A program made the position numbers and the translations under genes. A stretch of DNA of 64,000 nt from Rhodoferax sp. (lineage in GTDB: Bacteria > Pseudomonadota > Gammaproteobacteria > Burkholderiales > Burkholderiaceae_C). Location: assembly GCA_029865845.1 (NCBI GenBank), contig JARXAM010000121.1:19442-83441 (forward strand), read 5' to 3'. Below, piece after piece: positions 10,355 through 20,223 of this stretch (the stretch's first letter is position 1; each line of letters begins with the position of its first letter). Below the pieces are notes generated by a model, which was given only the letters and a program-made list of their open reading frames with translations, ran no database searches and was not told the origin of the DNA.

Positions 10355-11815
10355 CTACGCAGTTCCGCCAACCGTGAGGCCATCGATACGCAGCGTGGGC
10401 TGTCCCACACCGACGGGCACGCTCTGGCCCTCTTTGCCACAGGTACCGACGCCGGGGTCCAACTTCATGTCATTGCCGATCATGGAGACGCGCTTGAGAC
10501 ACTCCGGACCACTACCCACCAGCGTCGCGCCCTTGACCGGATATTGGATTTTCCCGTTTTCAACCCAATAGGCTTCACTCGCAGAGAACACAAACTTGCC
10601 GCTGGTGATATCCACCTGGCCGCCACCAAAATTCGGGGCATACAAGCCCTTTTTGATGGTGGCAATGATTTCTTCCGGAGCCTTGTTACCGCCCAGCATG
10701 TAGGTGTTGGTCATGCGGGGCATGGGAAGGTGGGCGTAGCTTTCACGGCGGCCATTGCCTGTAGGCTTTACCCCCATAAGGCGCGCGTTCATACTGTCTT
10801 GGATGTAGCCTTTCAGGATGCCGTCTTCGATCAGCACATTGCGTTGGCTTGCGTTGCCCTCGTCATCCACATTGAGCGAACCGCGGCGATCGGCAATCGT
10901 GCCGTCATCCAGCACAGTCACGCCCTTGGCTGCCACGCGCTGGCCGATGCGGCCACTGAAGGCACTGCTGCCCTTGCGGTTGAAGTCGCCTTCCAATCCG
11001 TGGCCAATGGCCTCGTGCAACAAAATGCCCGGCCAACCGGCGCCCAGTACCACGGTCATTTCACCGGCAGGTGCGGGGCGAGCGTCCAGATTGGTCAGTG
11101 CGGCGTGCACTGCCTGGTTTACGTAGTCCTCAATCTGCGCATCGGTGAAATACGCCAGCCCGAAGCGACCGCCTCCGCCACTGGAGCCCACCTCGCGGCG
11201 GCCTTTTTGCTCGGCAATCACGGTCACGCTCAGTCGCACCAGCGGACGCACATCGGCGGCCAAGGTGCCATCTGCACGCGCTACGAGCACCACGTCGTAC
11301 TCTGCGGCCAAGCCAGCCATCACTTGGATGATGCGTGGGTCCTTCGAGCGGGCCAACTTCTCGACCTTGCCCAACAGCGCTACCTTGGCAGTGCTGTCTA
11401 GGGTGGCAATCGGGTCCACACCGGCGTACAGCTTGCGGGCACCCGCGATCTTGGGCGTGCCTGCCTTGACTCGCTTGGTCTGTGCAGCAGCGGAAATCGT
11501 TCGCACAGTACGCGCAGCGTCCAGTAAGGACGCCTCAGAAATATCGTCAGAGTAGGCGAACGCCGTTTTCTCTCCACTGACAGCGCGCACGCCCACGCCT
11601 TGATCGATGCTAAATGAGCCTGTTTTGACAATGCCTTCTTCCAAGCTCCAGCCCTCTGACCGGGTGTACTGGAAATAGAGATCCGCTTCATGCACCTGAT
11701 GCGCCTTGATTTCGTTGAGTGCACGGATAAGGTGGCCTTCATCCAACCCAAAGGGCGTGAGCAACAGAGATTTGGCCGTAGCCAAGCGTTCAATGGTAGG
11801 TTCGCGGGAAATCAT
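10355..11815 (-). CDS. tldD: Metalloprotease TldD
   Basis: HEAIGHGLEGDFNRKGSSAFSGRIGQRVA motif, full length. Confidence 0.95.
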   Translation of the reverse strand: MISREPTIERLATAKSLLLTPFGLDEGHLIRALNEIKAHQVHEADLYFQYTRSEGWSLEEGIVKTGSFSIDQGVGVRAVSGEKTAFAYSDDISEASLLDAARTVRTISAAAQTKRVKAGTPKIAGARKLYAGVDPIATLDSTAKVALLGKVEKLARSKDPRIIQVMAGLAAEYDVVLVARADGTLAADVRPLVRLSVTVIAEQKGRREVGSSGGGGRFGLAYFTDAQIEDYVNQAVHAALTNLDARPAPAGEMTVVLGAGWPGILLHEAIGHGLEGDFNRKGSSAFSGRIGQRVAAKGVTVLDDGTIADRRGSLNVDDEGNASQRNVLIEDGILKGYIQDSMNARLMGVKPTGNGRRESYAHLPMPRMTNTYMLGGNKAPEEIIATIKKGLYAPNFGGGQVDITSGKFVFSASEAYWVENGKIQYPVKGATLVGSGPECLKRVSMIGNDMKLDPGVGTCGKEGQSVPVGVGQPTLRIDGLTVGGTA

Positions 11816-11874
11816 AGGAGCATTTTAGGCTTGGCTTTGCAAGAGCACCGCAAGGCCTAGCCCCATACCCCGCC

Positions 11875-13029
11875 TTAGCTCTGCACTAATCGCTTCGAAT
11901 TGGCGATGGACATCAAAATGCCCAGCGCTAACCCCAACGTCACCATCGCAGTGCCTCCGTAGCTGATGAATGGAAGGGGAACTCCCACCACCGGCAGAAT
12001 TCCGCTCACCATGCCCATGTTCACGAAGGCATACGAAAAGAAAATCATGGTGACCGCACCTGCGAGCAGGCGCGAAAACAAGGTAGGAGCGCCCAAGGCG
12101 ATCGTCAGTCCCCGCATGATCAAAAAGAGAAAGGCGAGTATCAGAAACGTGGTTCCCAAGAGCCCAAATTCTTCGGAGTAAGCAGCAAATATAAAGTCCG
12201 TGGTCCGCTCGGGAATGAACTCCAGGTGGGTCTGCGTTCCTTTCATGAAACCCATACCCGTAATGCCGCCCGCACCGATGGCGATCATGCCCTGGATGAT
12301 GTGAAAGCCCTTGCCCAGAGGGTCCCGCGTGGGGTCCAGCAGCGTGCAGATGCGCTGTTGCTGGTAATCATGCAGCACTGGCCAACGCATGCCATCTGCA
12401 CATAGCGGACCTTGAAACACGACAAGAACAAAAACGCCTAGCGCCCCCAACGCCAGTGGGGGGATGACAAGTTTCCAGCTCATGCCAGCAAAAAAAATCA
12501 CAGACAACCCTGCGGCCAGCACCAACAAGGCGGTTCCTAGGTCGGGTTGCTTCATGATCAGTCCCACGGGCAACGCCAGCAGAATCGCTGCAACAACGAA
12601 ATCGAGGGTGCGGAGTTGTCCCTCGCGCTTTTGGAACCACCACGCCAGCATGAGCGGCATGGCGATTTTCAGAATTTCACTGGGCTGAATGACTACACCC
12701 AAGTTGATCCAGCGCTGAGCACCCTTTTTGGTAATGCCAAACAAAGCCACCGCAACCAGCAACGCAACACCCACCGTATACAAAGGCACTGCAGCGTGCA
12801 TCAGTCGCTGAGGGGGCACCTGTGCCACGACAAACATGATCGACGCAGCAATCAACATATTGCGCGCATGGTCCTCAAACCGGGTTCCGTGGTCGTAGCC
12901 CGATGAATACATCGTCAGCAATCCGGCGCATGCCAGCAGGAACACAGCAAATGCCAAGGGGCCATCAAAGCCGGCCAGCCAGGGGGCGATGCGTTGACGC
13001 AGAGGGACTTTTCCGAATTGATAAGACAT
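11875..13029 (-). CDS. rodA: Rod shape-determining SEDS protein RodA
   Basis: SEDS-family TM protein: DPTRDPLGKGFHIIQGMIAIGAGGITGMGFMKGTQTHLEFIPERTTDFIFA. Confidence 0.93.
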   Translation of the reverse strand: MSYQFGKVPLRQRIAPWLAGFDGPLAFAVFLLACAGLLTMYSSGYDHGTRFEDHARNMLIAASIMFVVAQVPPQRLMHAAVPLYTVGVALLVAVALFGITKKGAQRWINLGVVIQPSEILKIAMPLMLAWWFQKREGQLRTLDFVVAAILLALPVGLIMKQPDLGTALLVLAAGLSVIFFAGMSWKLVIPPLALGALGVFVLVVFQGPLCADGMRWPVLHDYQQQRICTLLDPTRDPLGKGFHIIQGMIAIGAGGITGMGFMKGTQTHLEFIPERTTDFIFAAYSEEFGLLGTTFLILAFLFLIMRGLTIALGAPTLFSRLLAGAVTMIFFSYAFVNMGMVSGILPVVGVPLPFISYGGTAMVTLGLALGILMSIANSKRLVQS

Positions 13030-13038
13030 GGTCGGCGA

Positions 13039-14892
13039 TTATCGCCAAGGGATCACGATCTCCACGGACGTTTTCCCCGGGCGGCTGTCCAAGCGCAAAT
13101 GCGCGCCCAAGGCTTGAGCGCGCTGCTTGAGTGCGTGCAGCCCCCGGTTGCCAGTGGCGTTTACGTCAAAACCGCGCCCGTTATCGGTTATTTCGAGCGC
13201 GCTTTGTTCGCCACCCTCCTGCGCCCGGATGTGAATAAGCGACGCATGCGCGTGCTGCAGCACATTGGAAATGCATTCGTAGACCATGAACTGCAGCTGT
13301 CGGGTTTGTTTTTCGTCCCAATGCGCCAGCGGCGTCAACACCTCCACCTGCCAAATGACTTGAATGCCCACCGACACCAGCCGGGGCTCCATGCGGTAGC
13401 GAACGTTCGCCAGCACAGCGTTGATGTCACCAGCGGGAAGGTGTATGGAGTCGATAGACAATTTGAGCTGATCCATGGACTCCTGCAAGGTGTGAACCAC
13501 GGACTCTCGGGATGCCAATCCGCTTTGCAACTGCCGGATGGCCGCACTGATGTGCGAACCCACGCCGTCATGCATGTCACGCAAAATCCGGGTGCGCTCG
13601 GCCACCCGTGTCTGTTCCCGTACAAGCACTTCCAGTTGGGCATAGGATTGCCTCAACTCCTCCTCACGCTGCGCCACGCGAGACGTTAGCGTGGCAGAAA
13701 ACTCGTCAGCCTCCCGCGTCAACTGACGAAAACGCATCAACACCACAATGCCGGCAGCAACACCGAACAACATTGACGTGTAATACAGACTGCTGCTCCC
13801 GGCTGTGGAGGGTGCGATACGCAACAGATAAGTGTCCACACACCCCACCACCACGTTTACCGCAATCGCCAACATCAGCGCGCGTGGTGCCCAACCCACG
13901 CCTGGCCGAATCACCAAGCGTGCATACACCCAGCCAAAAATGGCAAACGCCACACCCAAGGCCACATACCAGGCAGTCAACGCACGGGGCACGATGTAAA
14001 CCCAACCAGCAATGGACGCGGGAATGCCGGCCATCCACAACCACAACAAGTGCTTGCGCCAACGCCCCGCCAGCTGAGACGACCCTGCGCCCAATAGCTC
14101 CAAGGCAAACAATGCCGTGAGGCAAGCCCACCCGCCCAATGCCAACGAGGACAGCACCGACCACCACATGGTGGGCAAGGGAGGTGTCTCCAGTAGCGAA
14201 TCGCCCACCCGAAACACCCAGCACATTTCTGCCAGGCCGCCGTACAAATACAAGCGCTCTCGCACTGCCTTACCTGTCGCGTTGCGACGTAGCTGTGTCG
14301 CCCACAACGCCAACCCCACAAGACCGACGACGGCACTGAACATGATGACGAGCAAACGCCCACCCACCCGGCTCACCCACATTGCGTCATACGCCGTTTT
14401 TGCCTCCGCAAACGGGCCGACAAACAGCGAACTGAGGCCGCCTTGGCGCCCCGCGTCACCCCGCAAACGAATGCGGATTTCGTTGTGCGTTTGCAGCAGC
14501 GCGTGCGAAAAAGGCAATAGACGTGGTAGCTTGGAGTCGCCCACGCCAAAAGCTTCGGTCTCGCTGAACTGGTCCAACAACACGCCGTTCAGGCTCACGG
14601 CATAGGCATTGGCCATCTTGCTGGCAACCAATCCGTACTGCCCGGCGGGGATCTCCGACAAGGTGAAATACGTCACCAGTTCAACCTCGCCCGAACTGCC
14701 GGGGTGCGCCTGGTCCCACAGGTAGGGCAAATCGACGAGCGTGTCGGCTTTCCCTGCAATGGCTGGATCTACGCTAATTACAAAGGCATGGGTTAACAAC
14801 ACGCTAGCAGATGCCACTTGAGGGAGCGCGCTTCCCAACACACATGCCAAGGCAATTAGCCTCCACCAACCTCGCACACCTCGCCACATCAC
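13039..14892 (-). CDS. Sensor histidine kinase (HisKA_3/NarX-like, N-terminal 7TM sensory region)
   Basis: RTRILRDMHDGVGSHISAAIRQLQSG (HisKA_3), LEITDNGRGFDVNATGNRGLHALKQRA (HATPase); multiple TM segments. Confidence 0.88.
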   Translation of the reverse strand: MMWRGVRGWWRLIALACVLGSALPQVASASVLLTHAFVISVDPAIAGKADTLVDLPYLWDQAHPGSSGEVELVTYFTLSEIPAGQYGLVASKMANAYAVSLNGVLLDQFSETEAFGVGDSKLPRLLPFSHALLQTHNEIRIRLRGDAGRQGGLSSLFVGPFAEAKTAYDAMWVSRVGGRLLVIMFSAVVGLVGLALWATQLRRNATGKAVRERLYLYGGLAEMCWVFRVGDSLLETPPLPTMWWSVLSSLALGGWACLTALFALELLGAGSSQLAGRWRKHLLWLWMAGIPASIAGWVYIVPRALTAWYVALGVAFAIFGWVYARLVIRPGVGWAPRALMLAIAVNVVVGCVDTYLLRIAPSTAGSSSLYYTSMLFGVAAGIVVLMRFRQLTREADEFSATLTSRVAQREEELRQSYAQLEVLVREQTRVAERTRILRDMHDGVGSHISAAIRQLQSGLASRESVVHTLQESMDQLKLSIDSIHLPAGDINAVLANVRYRMEPRLVSVGIQVIWQVEVLTPLAHWDEKQTRQLQFMVYECISNVLQHAHASLIHIRAQEGGEQSALEITDNGRGFDVNATGNRGLHALKQRAQALGAHLRLDSRPGKTSVEIVIPWR

Positions 14893-15677
14893 AGCAAGCC
14901 CATGCGTGTCGCCTCAAACACTGCGGCGTTTTTGGAGTTCACACTCAACTTGGCATACAGCTTTTTGATGTGGGTTTGGATCGTGTGGACGCTTGAGCCC
15001 CGCAAGTTGGCAATCTCTGCATACGAAAACCCCCGTGCAATCAGCCCCAACACATCTTGCTCGCTGGGGGTCAAGACCACCAGCGCATCGGGCAAGATCG
15101 GAGTCAACGGCCTGCAATCTGGCGCACTCCCAAGCACAGGCACCTGGCCGGCGGGGCGCAGTTGATGAAACCGGGACAGCACCCGACGCGCAATCATGGG
15201 CGAAATGGGGGATGCGCCTGCCCGCATGTCCAAAATGGTCTGGGCCACATCGTGGGGGGCCGAATCTTTGTGAATGTAGCCCAGCGCACCCGCCTCAATG
15301 CTGTCCAGCACGTTGTCCTCATCACCAAACATGGAAATCACCAAAGGCTCACACGCCGGGTTCAGGCGGCGTGCCAAACGAATCACGTCCAGCCCACTGC
15401 CATCAGGCAGGCCCAGATCGGTCAGCAGCACATCGACCGAGGCTGCATGGGCCAACAACCAATCGGCGGCAAGCTCCACCGTGCCCACCGCTGCGGCAAC
15501 TTGCAACACAGCACACGCGTCAATGCTGCGGACGAAGAAGTCGCGGGTAGACACATCGTCTTCAACAATCAAAACACGCCACACGGGTGAGGTACTCCAG
15601 GCCACCGCCAAAGCAGCAAGGATATCGTGTGCCCAGGGCGGGTGAATCACATGTTCATGGGATGTACGTGACGCCAA
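14889..15677 (-). CDS. NarL/FixJ-type response regulator
   Basis: VLIVEDDVSTRDFF receiver, LuxR HTH LTPSEQDVLGLIARGFSYAEIANLRGSSVHTIQTHIKKLYAKL; 4-bp overlap with the kinase gene. Confidence 0.9.
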   Translation of the reverse strand: MASRTSHEHVIHPPWAHDILAALAVAWSTSPVWRVLIVEDDVSTRDFFVRSIDACAVLQVAAAVGTVELAADWLLAHAASVDVLLTDLGLPDGSGLDVIRLARRLNPACEPLVISMFGDEDNVLDSIEAGALGYIHKDSAPHDVAQTILDMRAGASPISPMIARRVLSRFHQLRPAGQVPVLGSAPDCRPLTPILPDALVVLTPSEQDVLGLIARGFSYAEIANLRGSSVHTIQTHIKKLYAKLSVNSKNAAVFEATRMGLL

Positions 15678-15830
15678 TGCTTGGAATACGCTAGCACTGT
15701 GAACACGGCATCTGGCAAGTGGGAGTGCATGAAACCTGCGTAGGCAGCGAAACTGAACCCCTGCGATTCATCGCAGCAGTCGCACACGGCGCGGGCCATG
15801 TCGGCGTACACGGCACTGCACACGTCCCAA

Positions 15831-15961
15831 GTTTACGTCCCTTACTACAACCATGAGCGCATAAAGCTCAAACTCAAAGGACTCAGCCCGGTGGAGTACC
15901 GGATGAAAAACACCGCATAGTTGACAGAACGGCAACCGTCCAACCTCTGGGGGTCAGTTCA
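15831..15961 (+). pseudogene. IS3-family transposase C-terminal remnant with terminal IR
   Basis: VYVPYYNHERIKLKLKGLSPVEYRMKNTA* (integrase-core C-terminus), then ctgggggtcagttca, whose complement TGAACTGACCCC is a typical IS3-family end. Confidence 0.8.
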
Positions 15962-15975
15962 AACCCGGTCGATTC

Positions 15976-16022
15976 GGAGTGCCTCAGTAGCCTCAGTTTG
16001 GGGAAAGTGTTAAACATGATCC
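15976..16022 (-). mobile_element. Solo terminus of an IS5-group-like element (remnant)
   Basis: Minus strand GGATCATGTTTAACACTTTCCCCAAACTGAGGCTACTGAGGCAC matches the left end of the element at 22186 with 7 mismatches in 44 nt. Confidence 0.7.
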
Positions 16023-16214
16023 GTAGGTTGACTGGGTGTCCTCGCGGCCAGTAATTGCACTCAAGGAGCAGCTTTTCGCACAGTCAGACTTCGGGAAAGC
16101 CTGCGCGGTATTCCAAACATCAACTGCATAATTTGTATACGCACGCTGGAATCCCCCGCTGTTGCCTGATTGGTAGATCATTTTCTACACCCGAACCTCA
16201 GGAGTATCCTGATC

Positions 16215-17303
16215 ATGCCCAACACTCGCAGCAACAATGCTGTTCGCTTGGAGTTTGCGCCCGGCTCCCTGGTTCAAACGAACTTGTCTGGCGCCGCCTT
16301 TACAGGTGACTGGCTGTGGGTAGCAGGCGATGAGGCCTGCGGCATCGATCGTCTTCGCCGACTCCAGCCATTAGGAAACGAGACGCTGCGCTTTGGCGAG
16401 GTACGCGACTTTCCTTTGGCCGATTTGCTGGATCTGCCGGGCACGACCGATGAAGAAGCCGATTTGGAAGGCATGGCGGAGGCGGACGGCTTTTTGTGGG
16501 TGGTGGGCTCACACGGCCTCAAACGTAAAAACGCAAAGGCCGAAAGGGATAACGCAGAAAATGCTAAGCGACTTGCGAAGACGTCGCTCGACGGCAACCG
16601 GCGCCTGCTGGCCTGCCTGCCTATTGAGTTGGATGCCAAGGGGGAGCCACACCTTGTGCGCCAGGCCCAGGATGGCCGCAAAGCATTGCGACTCAAGGGC
16701 GATGCTCAAGCCAATTTGCTTACCCGCGCACTGGCCGATGACCCGCACTTTGGGCCTTACATGGCGATTCCGGGCAAAGACAACGGCTTTGATATTGAAG
16801 GCTTAGCCACCGACGGTAACAGGCTGCTACTGGGGCTGCGCGGCCCCGTGCTGCGCGGTTGGTCAGCGTTGCTGGAGATTGCCATCGAGGCCCGTGGCGA
16901 CCAATTGCGCCTGGTGCCCATGGACGACAGTGGCACGCTCATTCGTAAGCACTTTTTGCATCTCGATGGATTGGGTGTGCGCGACCTACACTTCTCGAAG
17001 GACGATCTATATATTTTGGCCGGCCCCACTATGGTGCTCAACGGCGAAATTCGCGTATTCAAGTGGCCTGCCGCCCGTCCCTTGCTGGCGGCCAACCGCG
17101 AACCTGTTCGTTTTGAGTCAGCGTTGACCGAGTCGGTCTCCTTACCCCATGGCCGTGGCACCAACCGGGCCGAGGCCCTGTGTGAACTGCCAGTGGCAAT
17201 GTCGGGCGGCAGGCCAAGTTGGCTTGTCCTATACGACGCACCAGGGGCGGATCGCAAGGATGGCGAATATACGGTTTTTGGTGACCTGCTGCGCCACGAT
17301 TAG
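16215..17303 (+). CDS. DUF3616-like protein
   Basis: LSGAAFTGDWLWVAGDEACGIDRLRRL...DEEADLEGMAEADGFLWVVGSHGLKR...DIEGLATDGNRLLLGLRGPV. Confidence 0.8.
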   Translation: MPNTRSNNAVRLEFAPGSLVQTNLSGAAFTGDWLWVAGDEACGIDRLRRLQPLGNETLRFGEVRDFPLADLLDLPGTTDEEADLEGMAEADGFLWVVGSHGLKRKNAKAERDNAENAKRLAKTSLDGNRRLLACLPIELDAKGEPHLVRQAQDGRKALRLKGDAQANLLTRALADDPHFGPYMAIPGKDNGFDIEGLATDGNRLLLGLRGPVLRGWSALLEIAIEARGDQLRLVPMDDSGTLIRKHFLHLDGLGVRDLHFSKDDLYILAGPTMVLNGEIRVFKWPAARPLLAANREPVRFESALTESVSLPHGRGTNRAEALCELPVAMSGGRPSWLVLYDAPGADRKDGEYTVFGDLLRHD

Positions 17304-17310
17304 CCCCGAC

Positions 17311-18288
17311 ATGGCAGAGCGCCCCGAGGTAGACCCCGAGTCACCGTTACAGTTCGTTATCAACGCGGGCGCGGGTGCCAGTGACATCGCTACTAAGCGC
17401 GAGGCCATTGAGACCACTTTGCGGCGTTGCGAACGCCGTGGAGATCTGCTGTTTTGCCGCCCGTCCGATCTGCCCCGTGTGGCGCAAGAGGCTTCTGCCA
17501 AGGCAAGGGCAATCCGAACGGCGGTGGTGGCTGTGGGCGGTGACGGCACATTGAACACCGTCGCTCAGGCTGCCCACCGTGTGGGTTGCGCCATGGGCGT
17601 GGTTCCGCAGGGCACTTTCAACTACTTCGCACGCACTCATGGCATACCTGCCGATCCGGCTAAGGCCACACGGCTGCTCCTGCATGCAATACCAACCCCA
17701 GTGCAGGTAGCGGCTCTGAACGAGCATCTTTTTCTAGTCAACGCGAGCGTGGGGCTGTACCCCGATTTACTGGAAGACCGCGAGGCCTACAAGGCGCGTT
17801 TTGGGCGCAGCCGGTGGGTCGCGCTGTGGGCTGCGAGTGCCACGCTACTACGCGCGCAACGGCGCTTGCACCTTCACATCGAGCAAGGTGCATCCGTGCG
17901 TGATGTGCAGGCCTTGACATTGTTTGTGGGCAATAACCGGTTGCAGCTGGAGCAACTGGGTGTACGACCGCTGCTTTGCCCTGACAACAGCCAGGCGGGC
18001 GCCCACATCACCGCCGTCATGCTGCGTCCGATCGGTACGCTGTCCATGCTGCGGCTAATGCTGCATGGCGCGATGGGTACGCTCGGAGAAGCGCAGGGTG
18101 TGGAACGTTTCGACTTCGATCACATGGTGGTTAAGCCCACGCTCACCCCCGGTCGTCGGGGTGTGAAGGTCGCCTTTGACGGCGAGGTAACGCGATTGCG
18201 CGCGCCTCTTGATTTTCGAGTGCTCGCTACGCCGATGTATTTGATGAAGCCCTGTACCCCTGACAATGTGGACGGGGCACTGGTATGA
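17311..18288 (+). CDS. Diacylglycerol kinase-like lipid kinase family protein
   Basis: AVVAVGGDGTLNTVAQAAHRVGCAMGVVPQGTFNYFARTHGIP. Confidence 0.9.
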   Translation: MAERPEVDPESPLQFVINAGAGASDIATKREAIETTLRRCERRGDLLFCRPSDLPRVAQEASAKARAIRTAVVAVGGDGTLNTVAQAAHRVGCAMGVVPQGTFNYFARTHGIPADPAKATRLLLHAIPTPVQVAALNEHLFLVNASVGLYPDLLEDREAYKARFGRSRWVALWAASATLLRAQRRLHLHIEQGASVRDVQALTLFVGNNRLQLEQLGVRPLLCPDNSQAGAHITAVMLRPIGTLSMLRLMLHGAMGTLGEAQGVERFDFDHMVVKPTLTPGRRGVKVAFDGEVTRLRAPLDFRVLATPMYLMKPCTPDNVDGALV

Positions 18289-19085
18289 GTGTGCTTTTGC
18301 AGATCTCCGACCCCCACTTCGGCACAGAACAGCCCCTGGTCGTCGAAGCACTGGTGGCATTTGCGAAGCAGCAGCGCCCCAACTTGCTGGTGCTTTCAGG
18401 TGACATCACCCAACGCGCTCGCCCAGAGCAGTTCAGGGCTGCATACGATTGCATGTCCCGTATGGGTGCGTCTATGCTGGCGGTGCCAGGTAACCACGAC
18501 ATACCATTGTTCGATGTGTGGACTCGCCTGCGCCGCCCCTATGCTCAGCATGTTGCCGCCTTTGGGGCTGATCTCGAACAGATGCACGCGTCACCCGACC
18601 TGATCGTGGTGGGCGTCAACACCACCCGTCCCTGGCGGCACAAGCATGGCGAAGTGTCAGCACAACAGATTGAGCGCGTAGAGGGCATCCTTGCGAGCGC
18701 AGATTCCAAGCAGTTGCGCGTAGTAGTCGTGCATCAGCCTCTCGCCGTCACGCGCCCCCAAGATGTGCCCAACTTGATGCGTGGCCGCGCTGCCGCTCTG
18801 CGGCGCTGGGCTGCCGCCGGAGCCGACATCGTCATGGGCGGGCACATCCATTTGCCCTATGTATTGGCAATGCCGGGCTTGGCGCGCCCCTTATGGGTGG
18901 TGCAGGCGGGTACCGCTGTCTCTTCGCGCGTACGCCCGGGCGTGCCGAACTCGGTCAACCTGCTGCGCTGGGGCGCTGCTTCAGAGGCGGGTTGTTGCCG
19001 TGTCGAGCAATGGGACTTTTCGGATGCGAATCAGACATTTGTCTGCTGCAAGGTCACTGACATCAGACCGATACGCAATGATTAA
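18285..19085 (+). CDS. Calcineurin-like metallophosphoesterase (CpdA-like)
   Basis: LLQISDPHFGTEQP, VLSGDITQRARPEQ, VPGNHDIPL, VHQPL, GGHIHLPY; ATGA overlap with the upstream gene. Confidence 0.9.
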   Translation: MSVLLQISDPHFGTEQPLVVEALVAFAKQQRPNLLVLSGDITQRARPEQFRAAYDCMSRMGASMLAVPGNHDIPLFDVWTRLRRPYAQHVAAFGADLEQMHASPDLIVVGVNTTRPWRHKHGEVSAQQIERVEGILASADSKQLRVVVVHQPLAVTRPQDVPNLMRGRAAALRRWAAAGADIVMGGHIHLPYVLAMPGLARPLWVVQAGTAVSSRVRPGVPNSVNLLRWGAASEAGCCRVEQWDFSDANQTFVCCKVTDIRPIRND

Positions 19086-19196
19086 GGTGCTAGACAGTTC
19101 GTAAATTACGAAATTTATTCATCTTTTTATCCTTTTTTTAAGAAATAAAATCGGGCAGCTATTTCACTACTTTTGCAAACGACTTAAGGACACATC

Positions 19197-20192
19197 GTGG
19201 AAGCACTTATCCCTTTTCTCACCGCTGACTTTTTGGGTCATCCCGCCTGGATATGGCTTACCTTTGTCGTCGTGGTCGTGGCACTGCTGGCCTTCGACCT
19301 TGGCGTGTTGCACAAAGATGACAAAGAAATCGGCGTCCAAGAGAGCCTATTGCTCTCCGCAGGCTACATCTCCGCTGCTTTGATTTTCGGTGCCTGGATC
19401 TGGTGGTACCTGGGTGCGCAAAGTGGCATGGACTACTACACAGGCTTTTTGATCGAGAAGTCGCTTTCCATGGACAACGTATTCGTGATTGCGCTGATCT
19501 TCAGCTTCTTCGCCATCCCGAGGCAATACCAGCACCGCGTACTTTTCTGGGGCATTCTGGGCGTGATCGTTTTACGTGCCATCATGATCGGCCTGGGTGC
19601 CACGCTGGTCAGTCAGTTCAGTTGGGTGTTGTACCTGTTCGGTGCCTTTCTTGTCTTTACCGGTATCAAGATGTGGATCATTGCGGACCACATGCCCGAC
19701 ATCGCAAACAACCCGTTGCTGAAGTTCCTCAAACGGCATATGCGTGTGACCGAAGGCCTGCGTGGTAACGCCTTCTGGGTGCAAGAGCCAGACCCGAAAA
19801 CCGGAAAGGTTGAGCGCTTTGCCACGCCGCTCTTTCTGGCGCTGGTATTGGTGGAGTTCGTCGACCTGGTGTTTGCGGTGGACTCCGTGCCAGCGATCTT
19901 CGCCATCACTACCGATCCGTTCATCGTCTACACCAGCAATATTTTCGCCATCTTGGGCTTGCGTGCTCTGTACTTTGCACTGGCCGCAATGATTCACCGC
20001 TTCAAGTACCTGAAGTACGCATTGGCCTTGGTGCTGGTGTTTATCGGCAGCAAAATTTTCCTGGTCGGAATCATCGGCAAGATTCCGGCGGTTATCTCAT
20101 TGAGCGTGACCTTTGGCCTGATTGCAGGTGGCGTGCTGGTGTCGCTGTGGAAGACGCGCGGAGAACCTGCAACTGCTATTGGACCCAAATGA
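19197..20192 (+). CDS. TerC/Alx-family integral membrane protein (GTG start)
   Basis: FVVVVVALLAFDLGVLHKDDKEIGVQESL; SLSMDNVFVIALIF; LVEFVDLVFAVDSVPAIFAIT. Confidence 0.92.
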   Translation: MEALIPFLTADFLGHPAWIWLTFVVVVVALLAFDLGVLHKDDKEIGVQESLLLSAGYISAALIFGAWIWWYLGAQSGMDYYTGFLIEKSLSMDNVFVIALIFSFFAIPRQYQHRVLFWGILGVIVLRAIMIGLGATLVSQFSWVLYLFGAFLVFTGIKMWIIADHMPDIANNPLLKFLKRHMRVTEGLRGNAFWVQEPDPKTGKVERFATPLFLALVLVEFVDLVFAVDSVPAIFAITTDPFIVYTSNIFAILGLRALYFALAAMIHRFKYLKYALALVLVFIGSKIFLVGIIGKIPAVISLSVTFGLIAGGVLVSLWKTRGEPATAIGPK

Positions 20193-20223
20193 AGATTTCC
20201 ATCCAAAGCGCTGGAGTTTGATT

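Noticed and set aside
19086-19196. Possible yybP-ykoY Mn2+ riboswitch upstream of the TerC-like gene
   Set aside because: The leader is short and AT-rich without the conserved GGGGAGUA-type core or paired helices I would expect.
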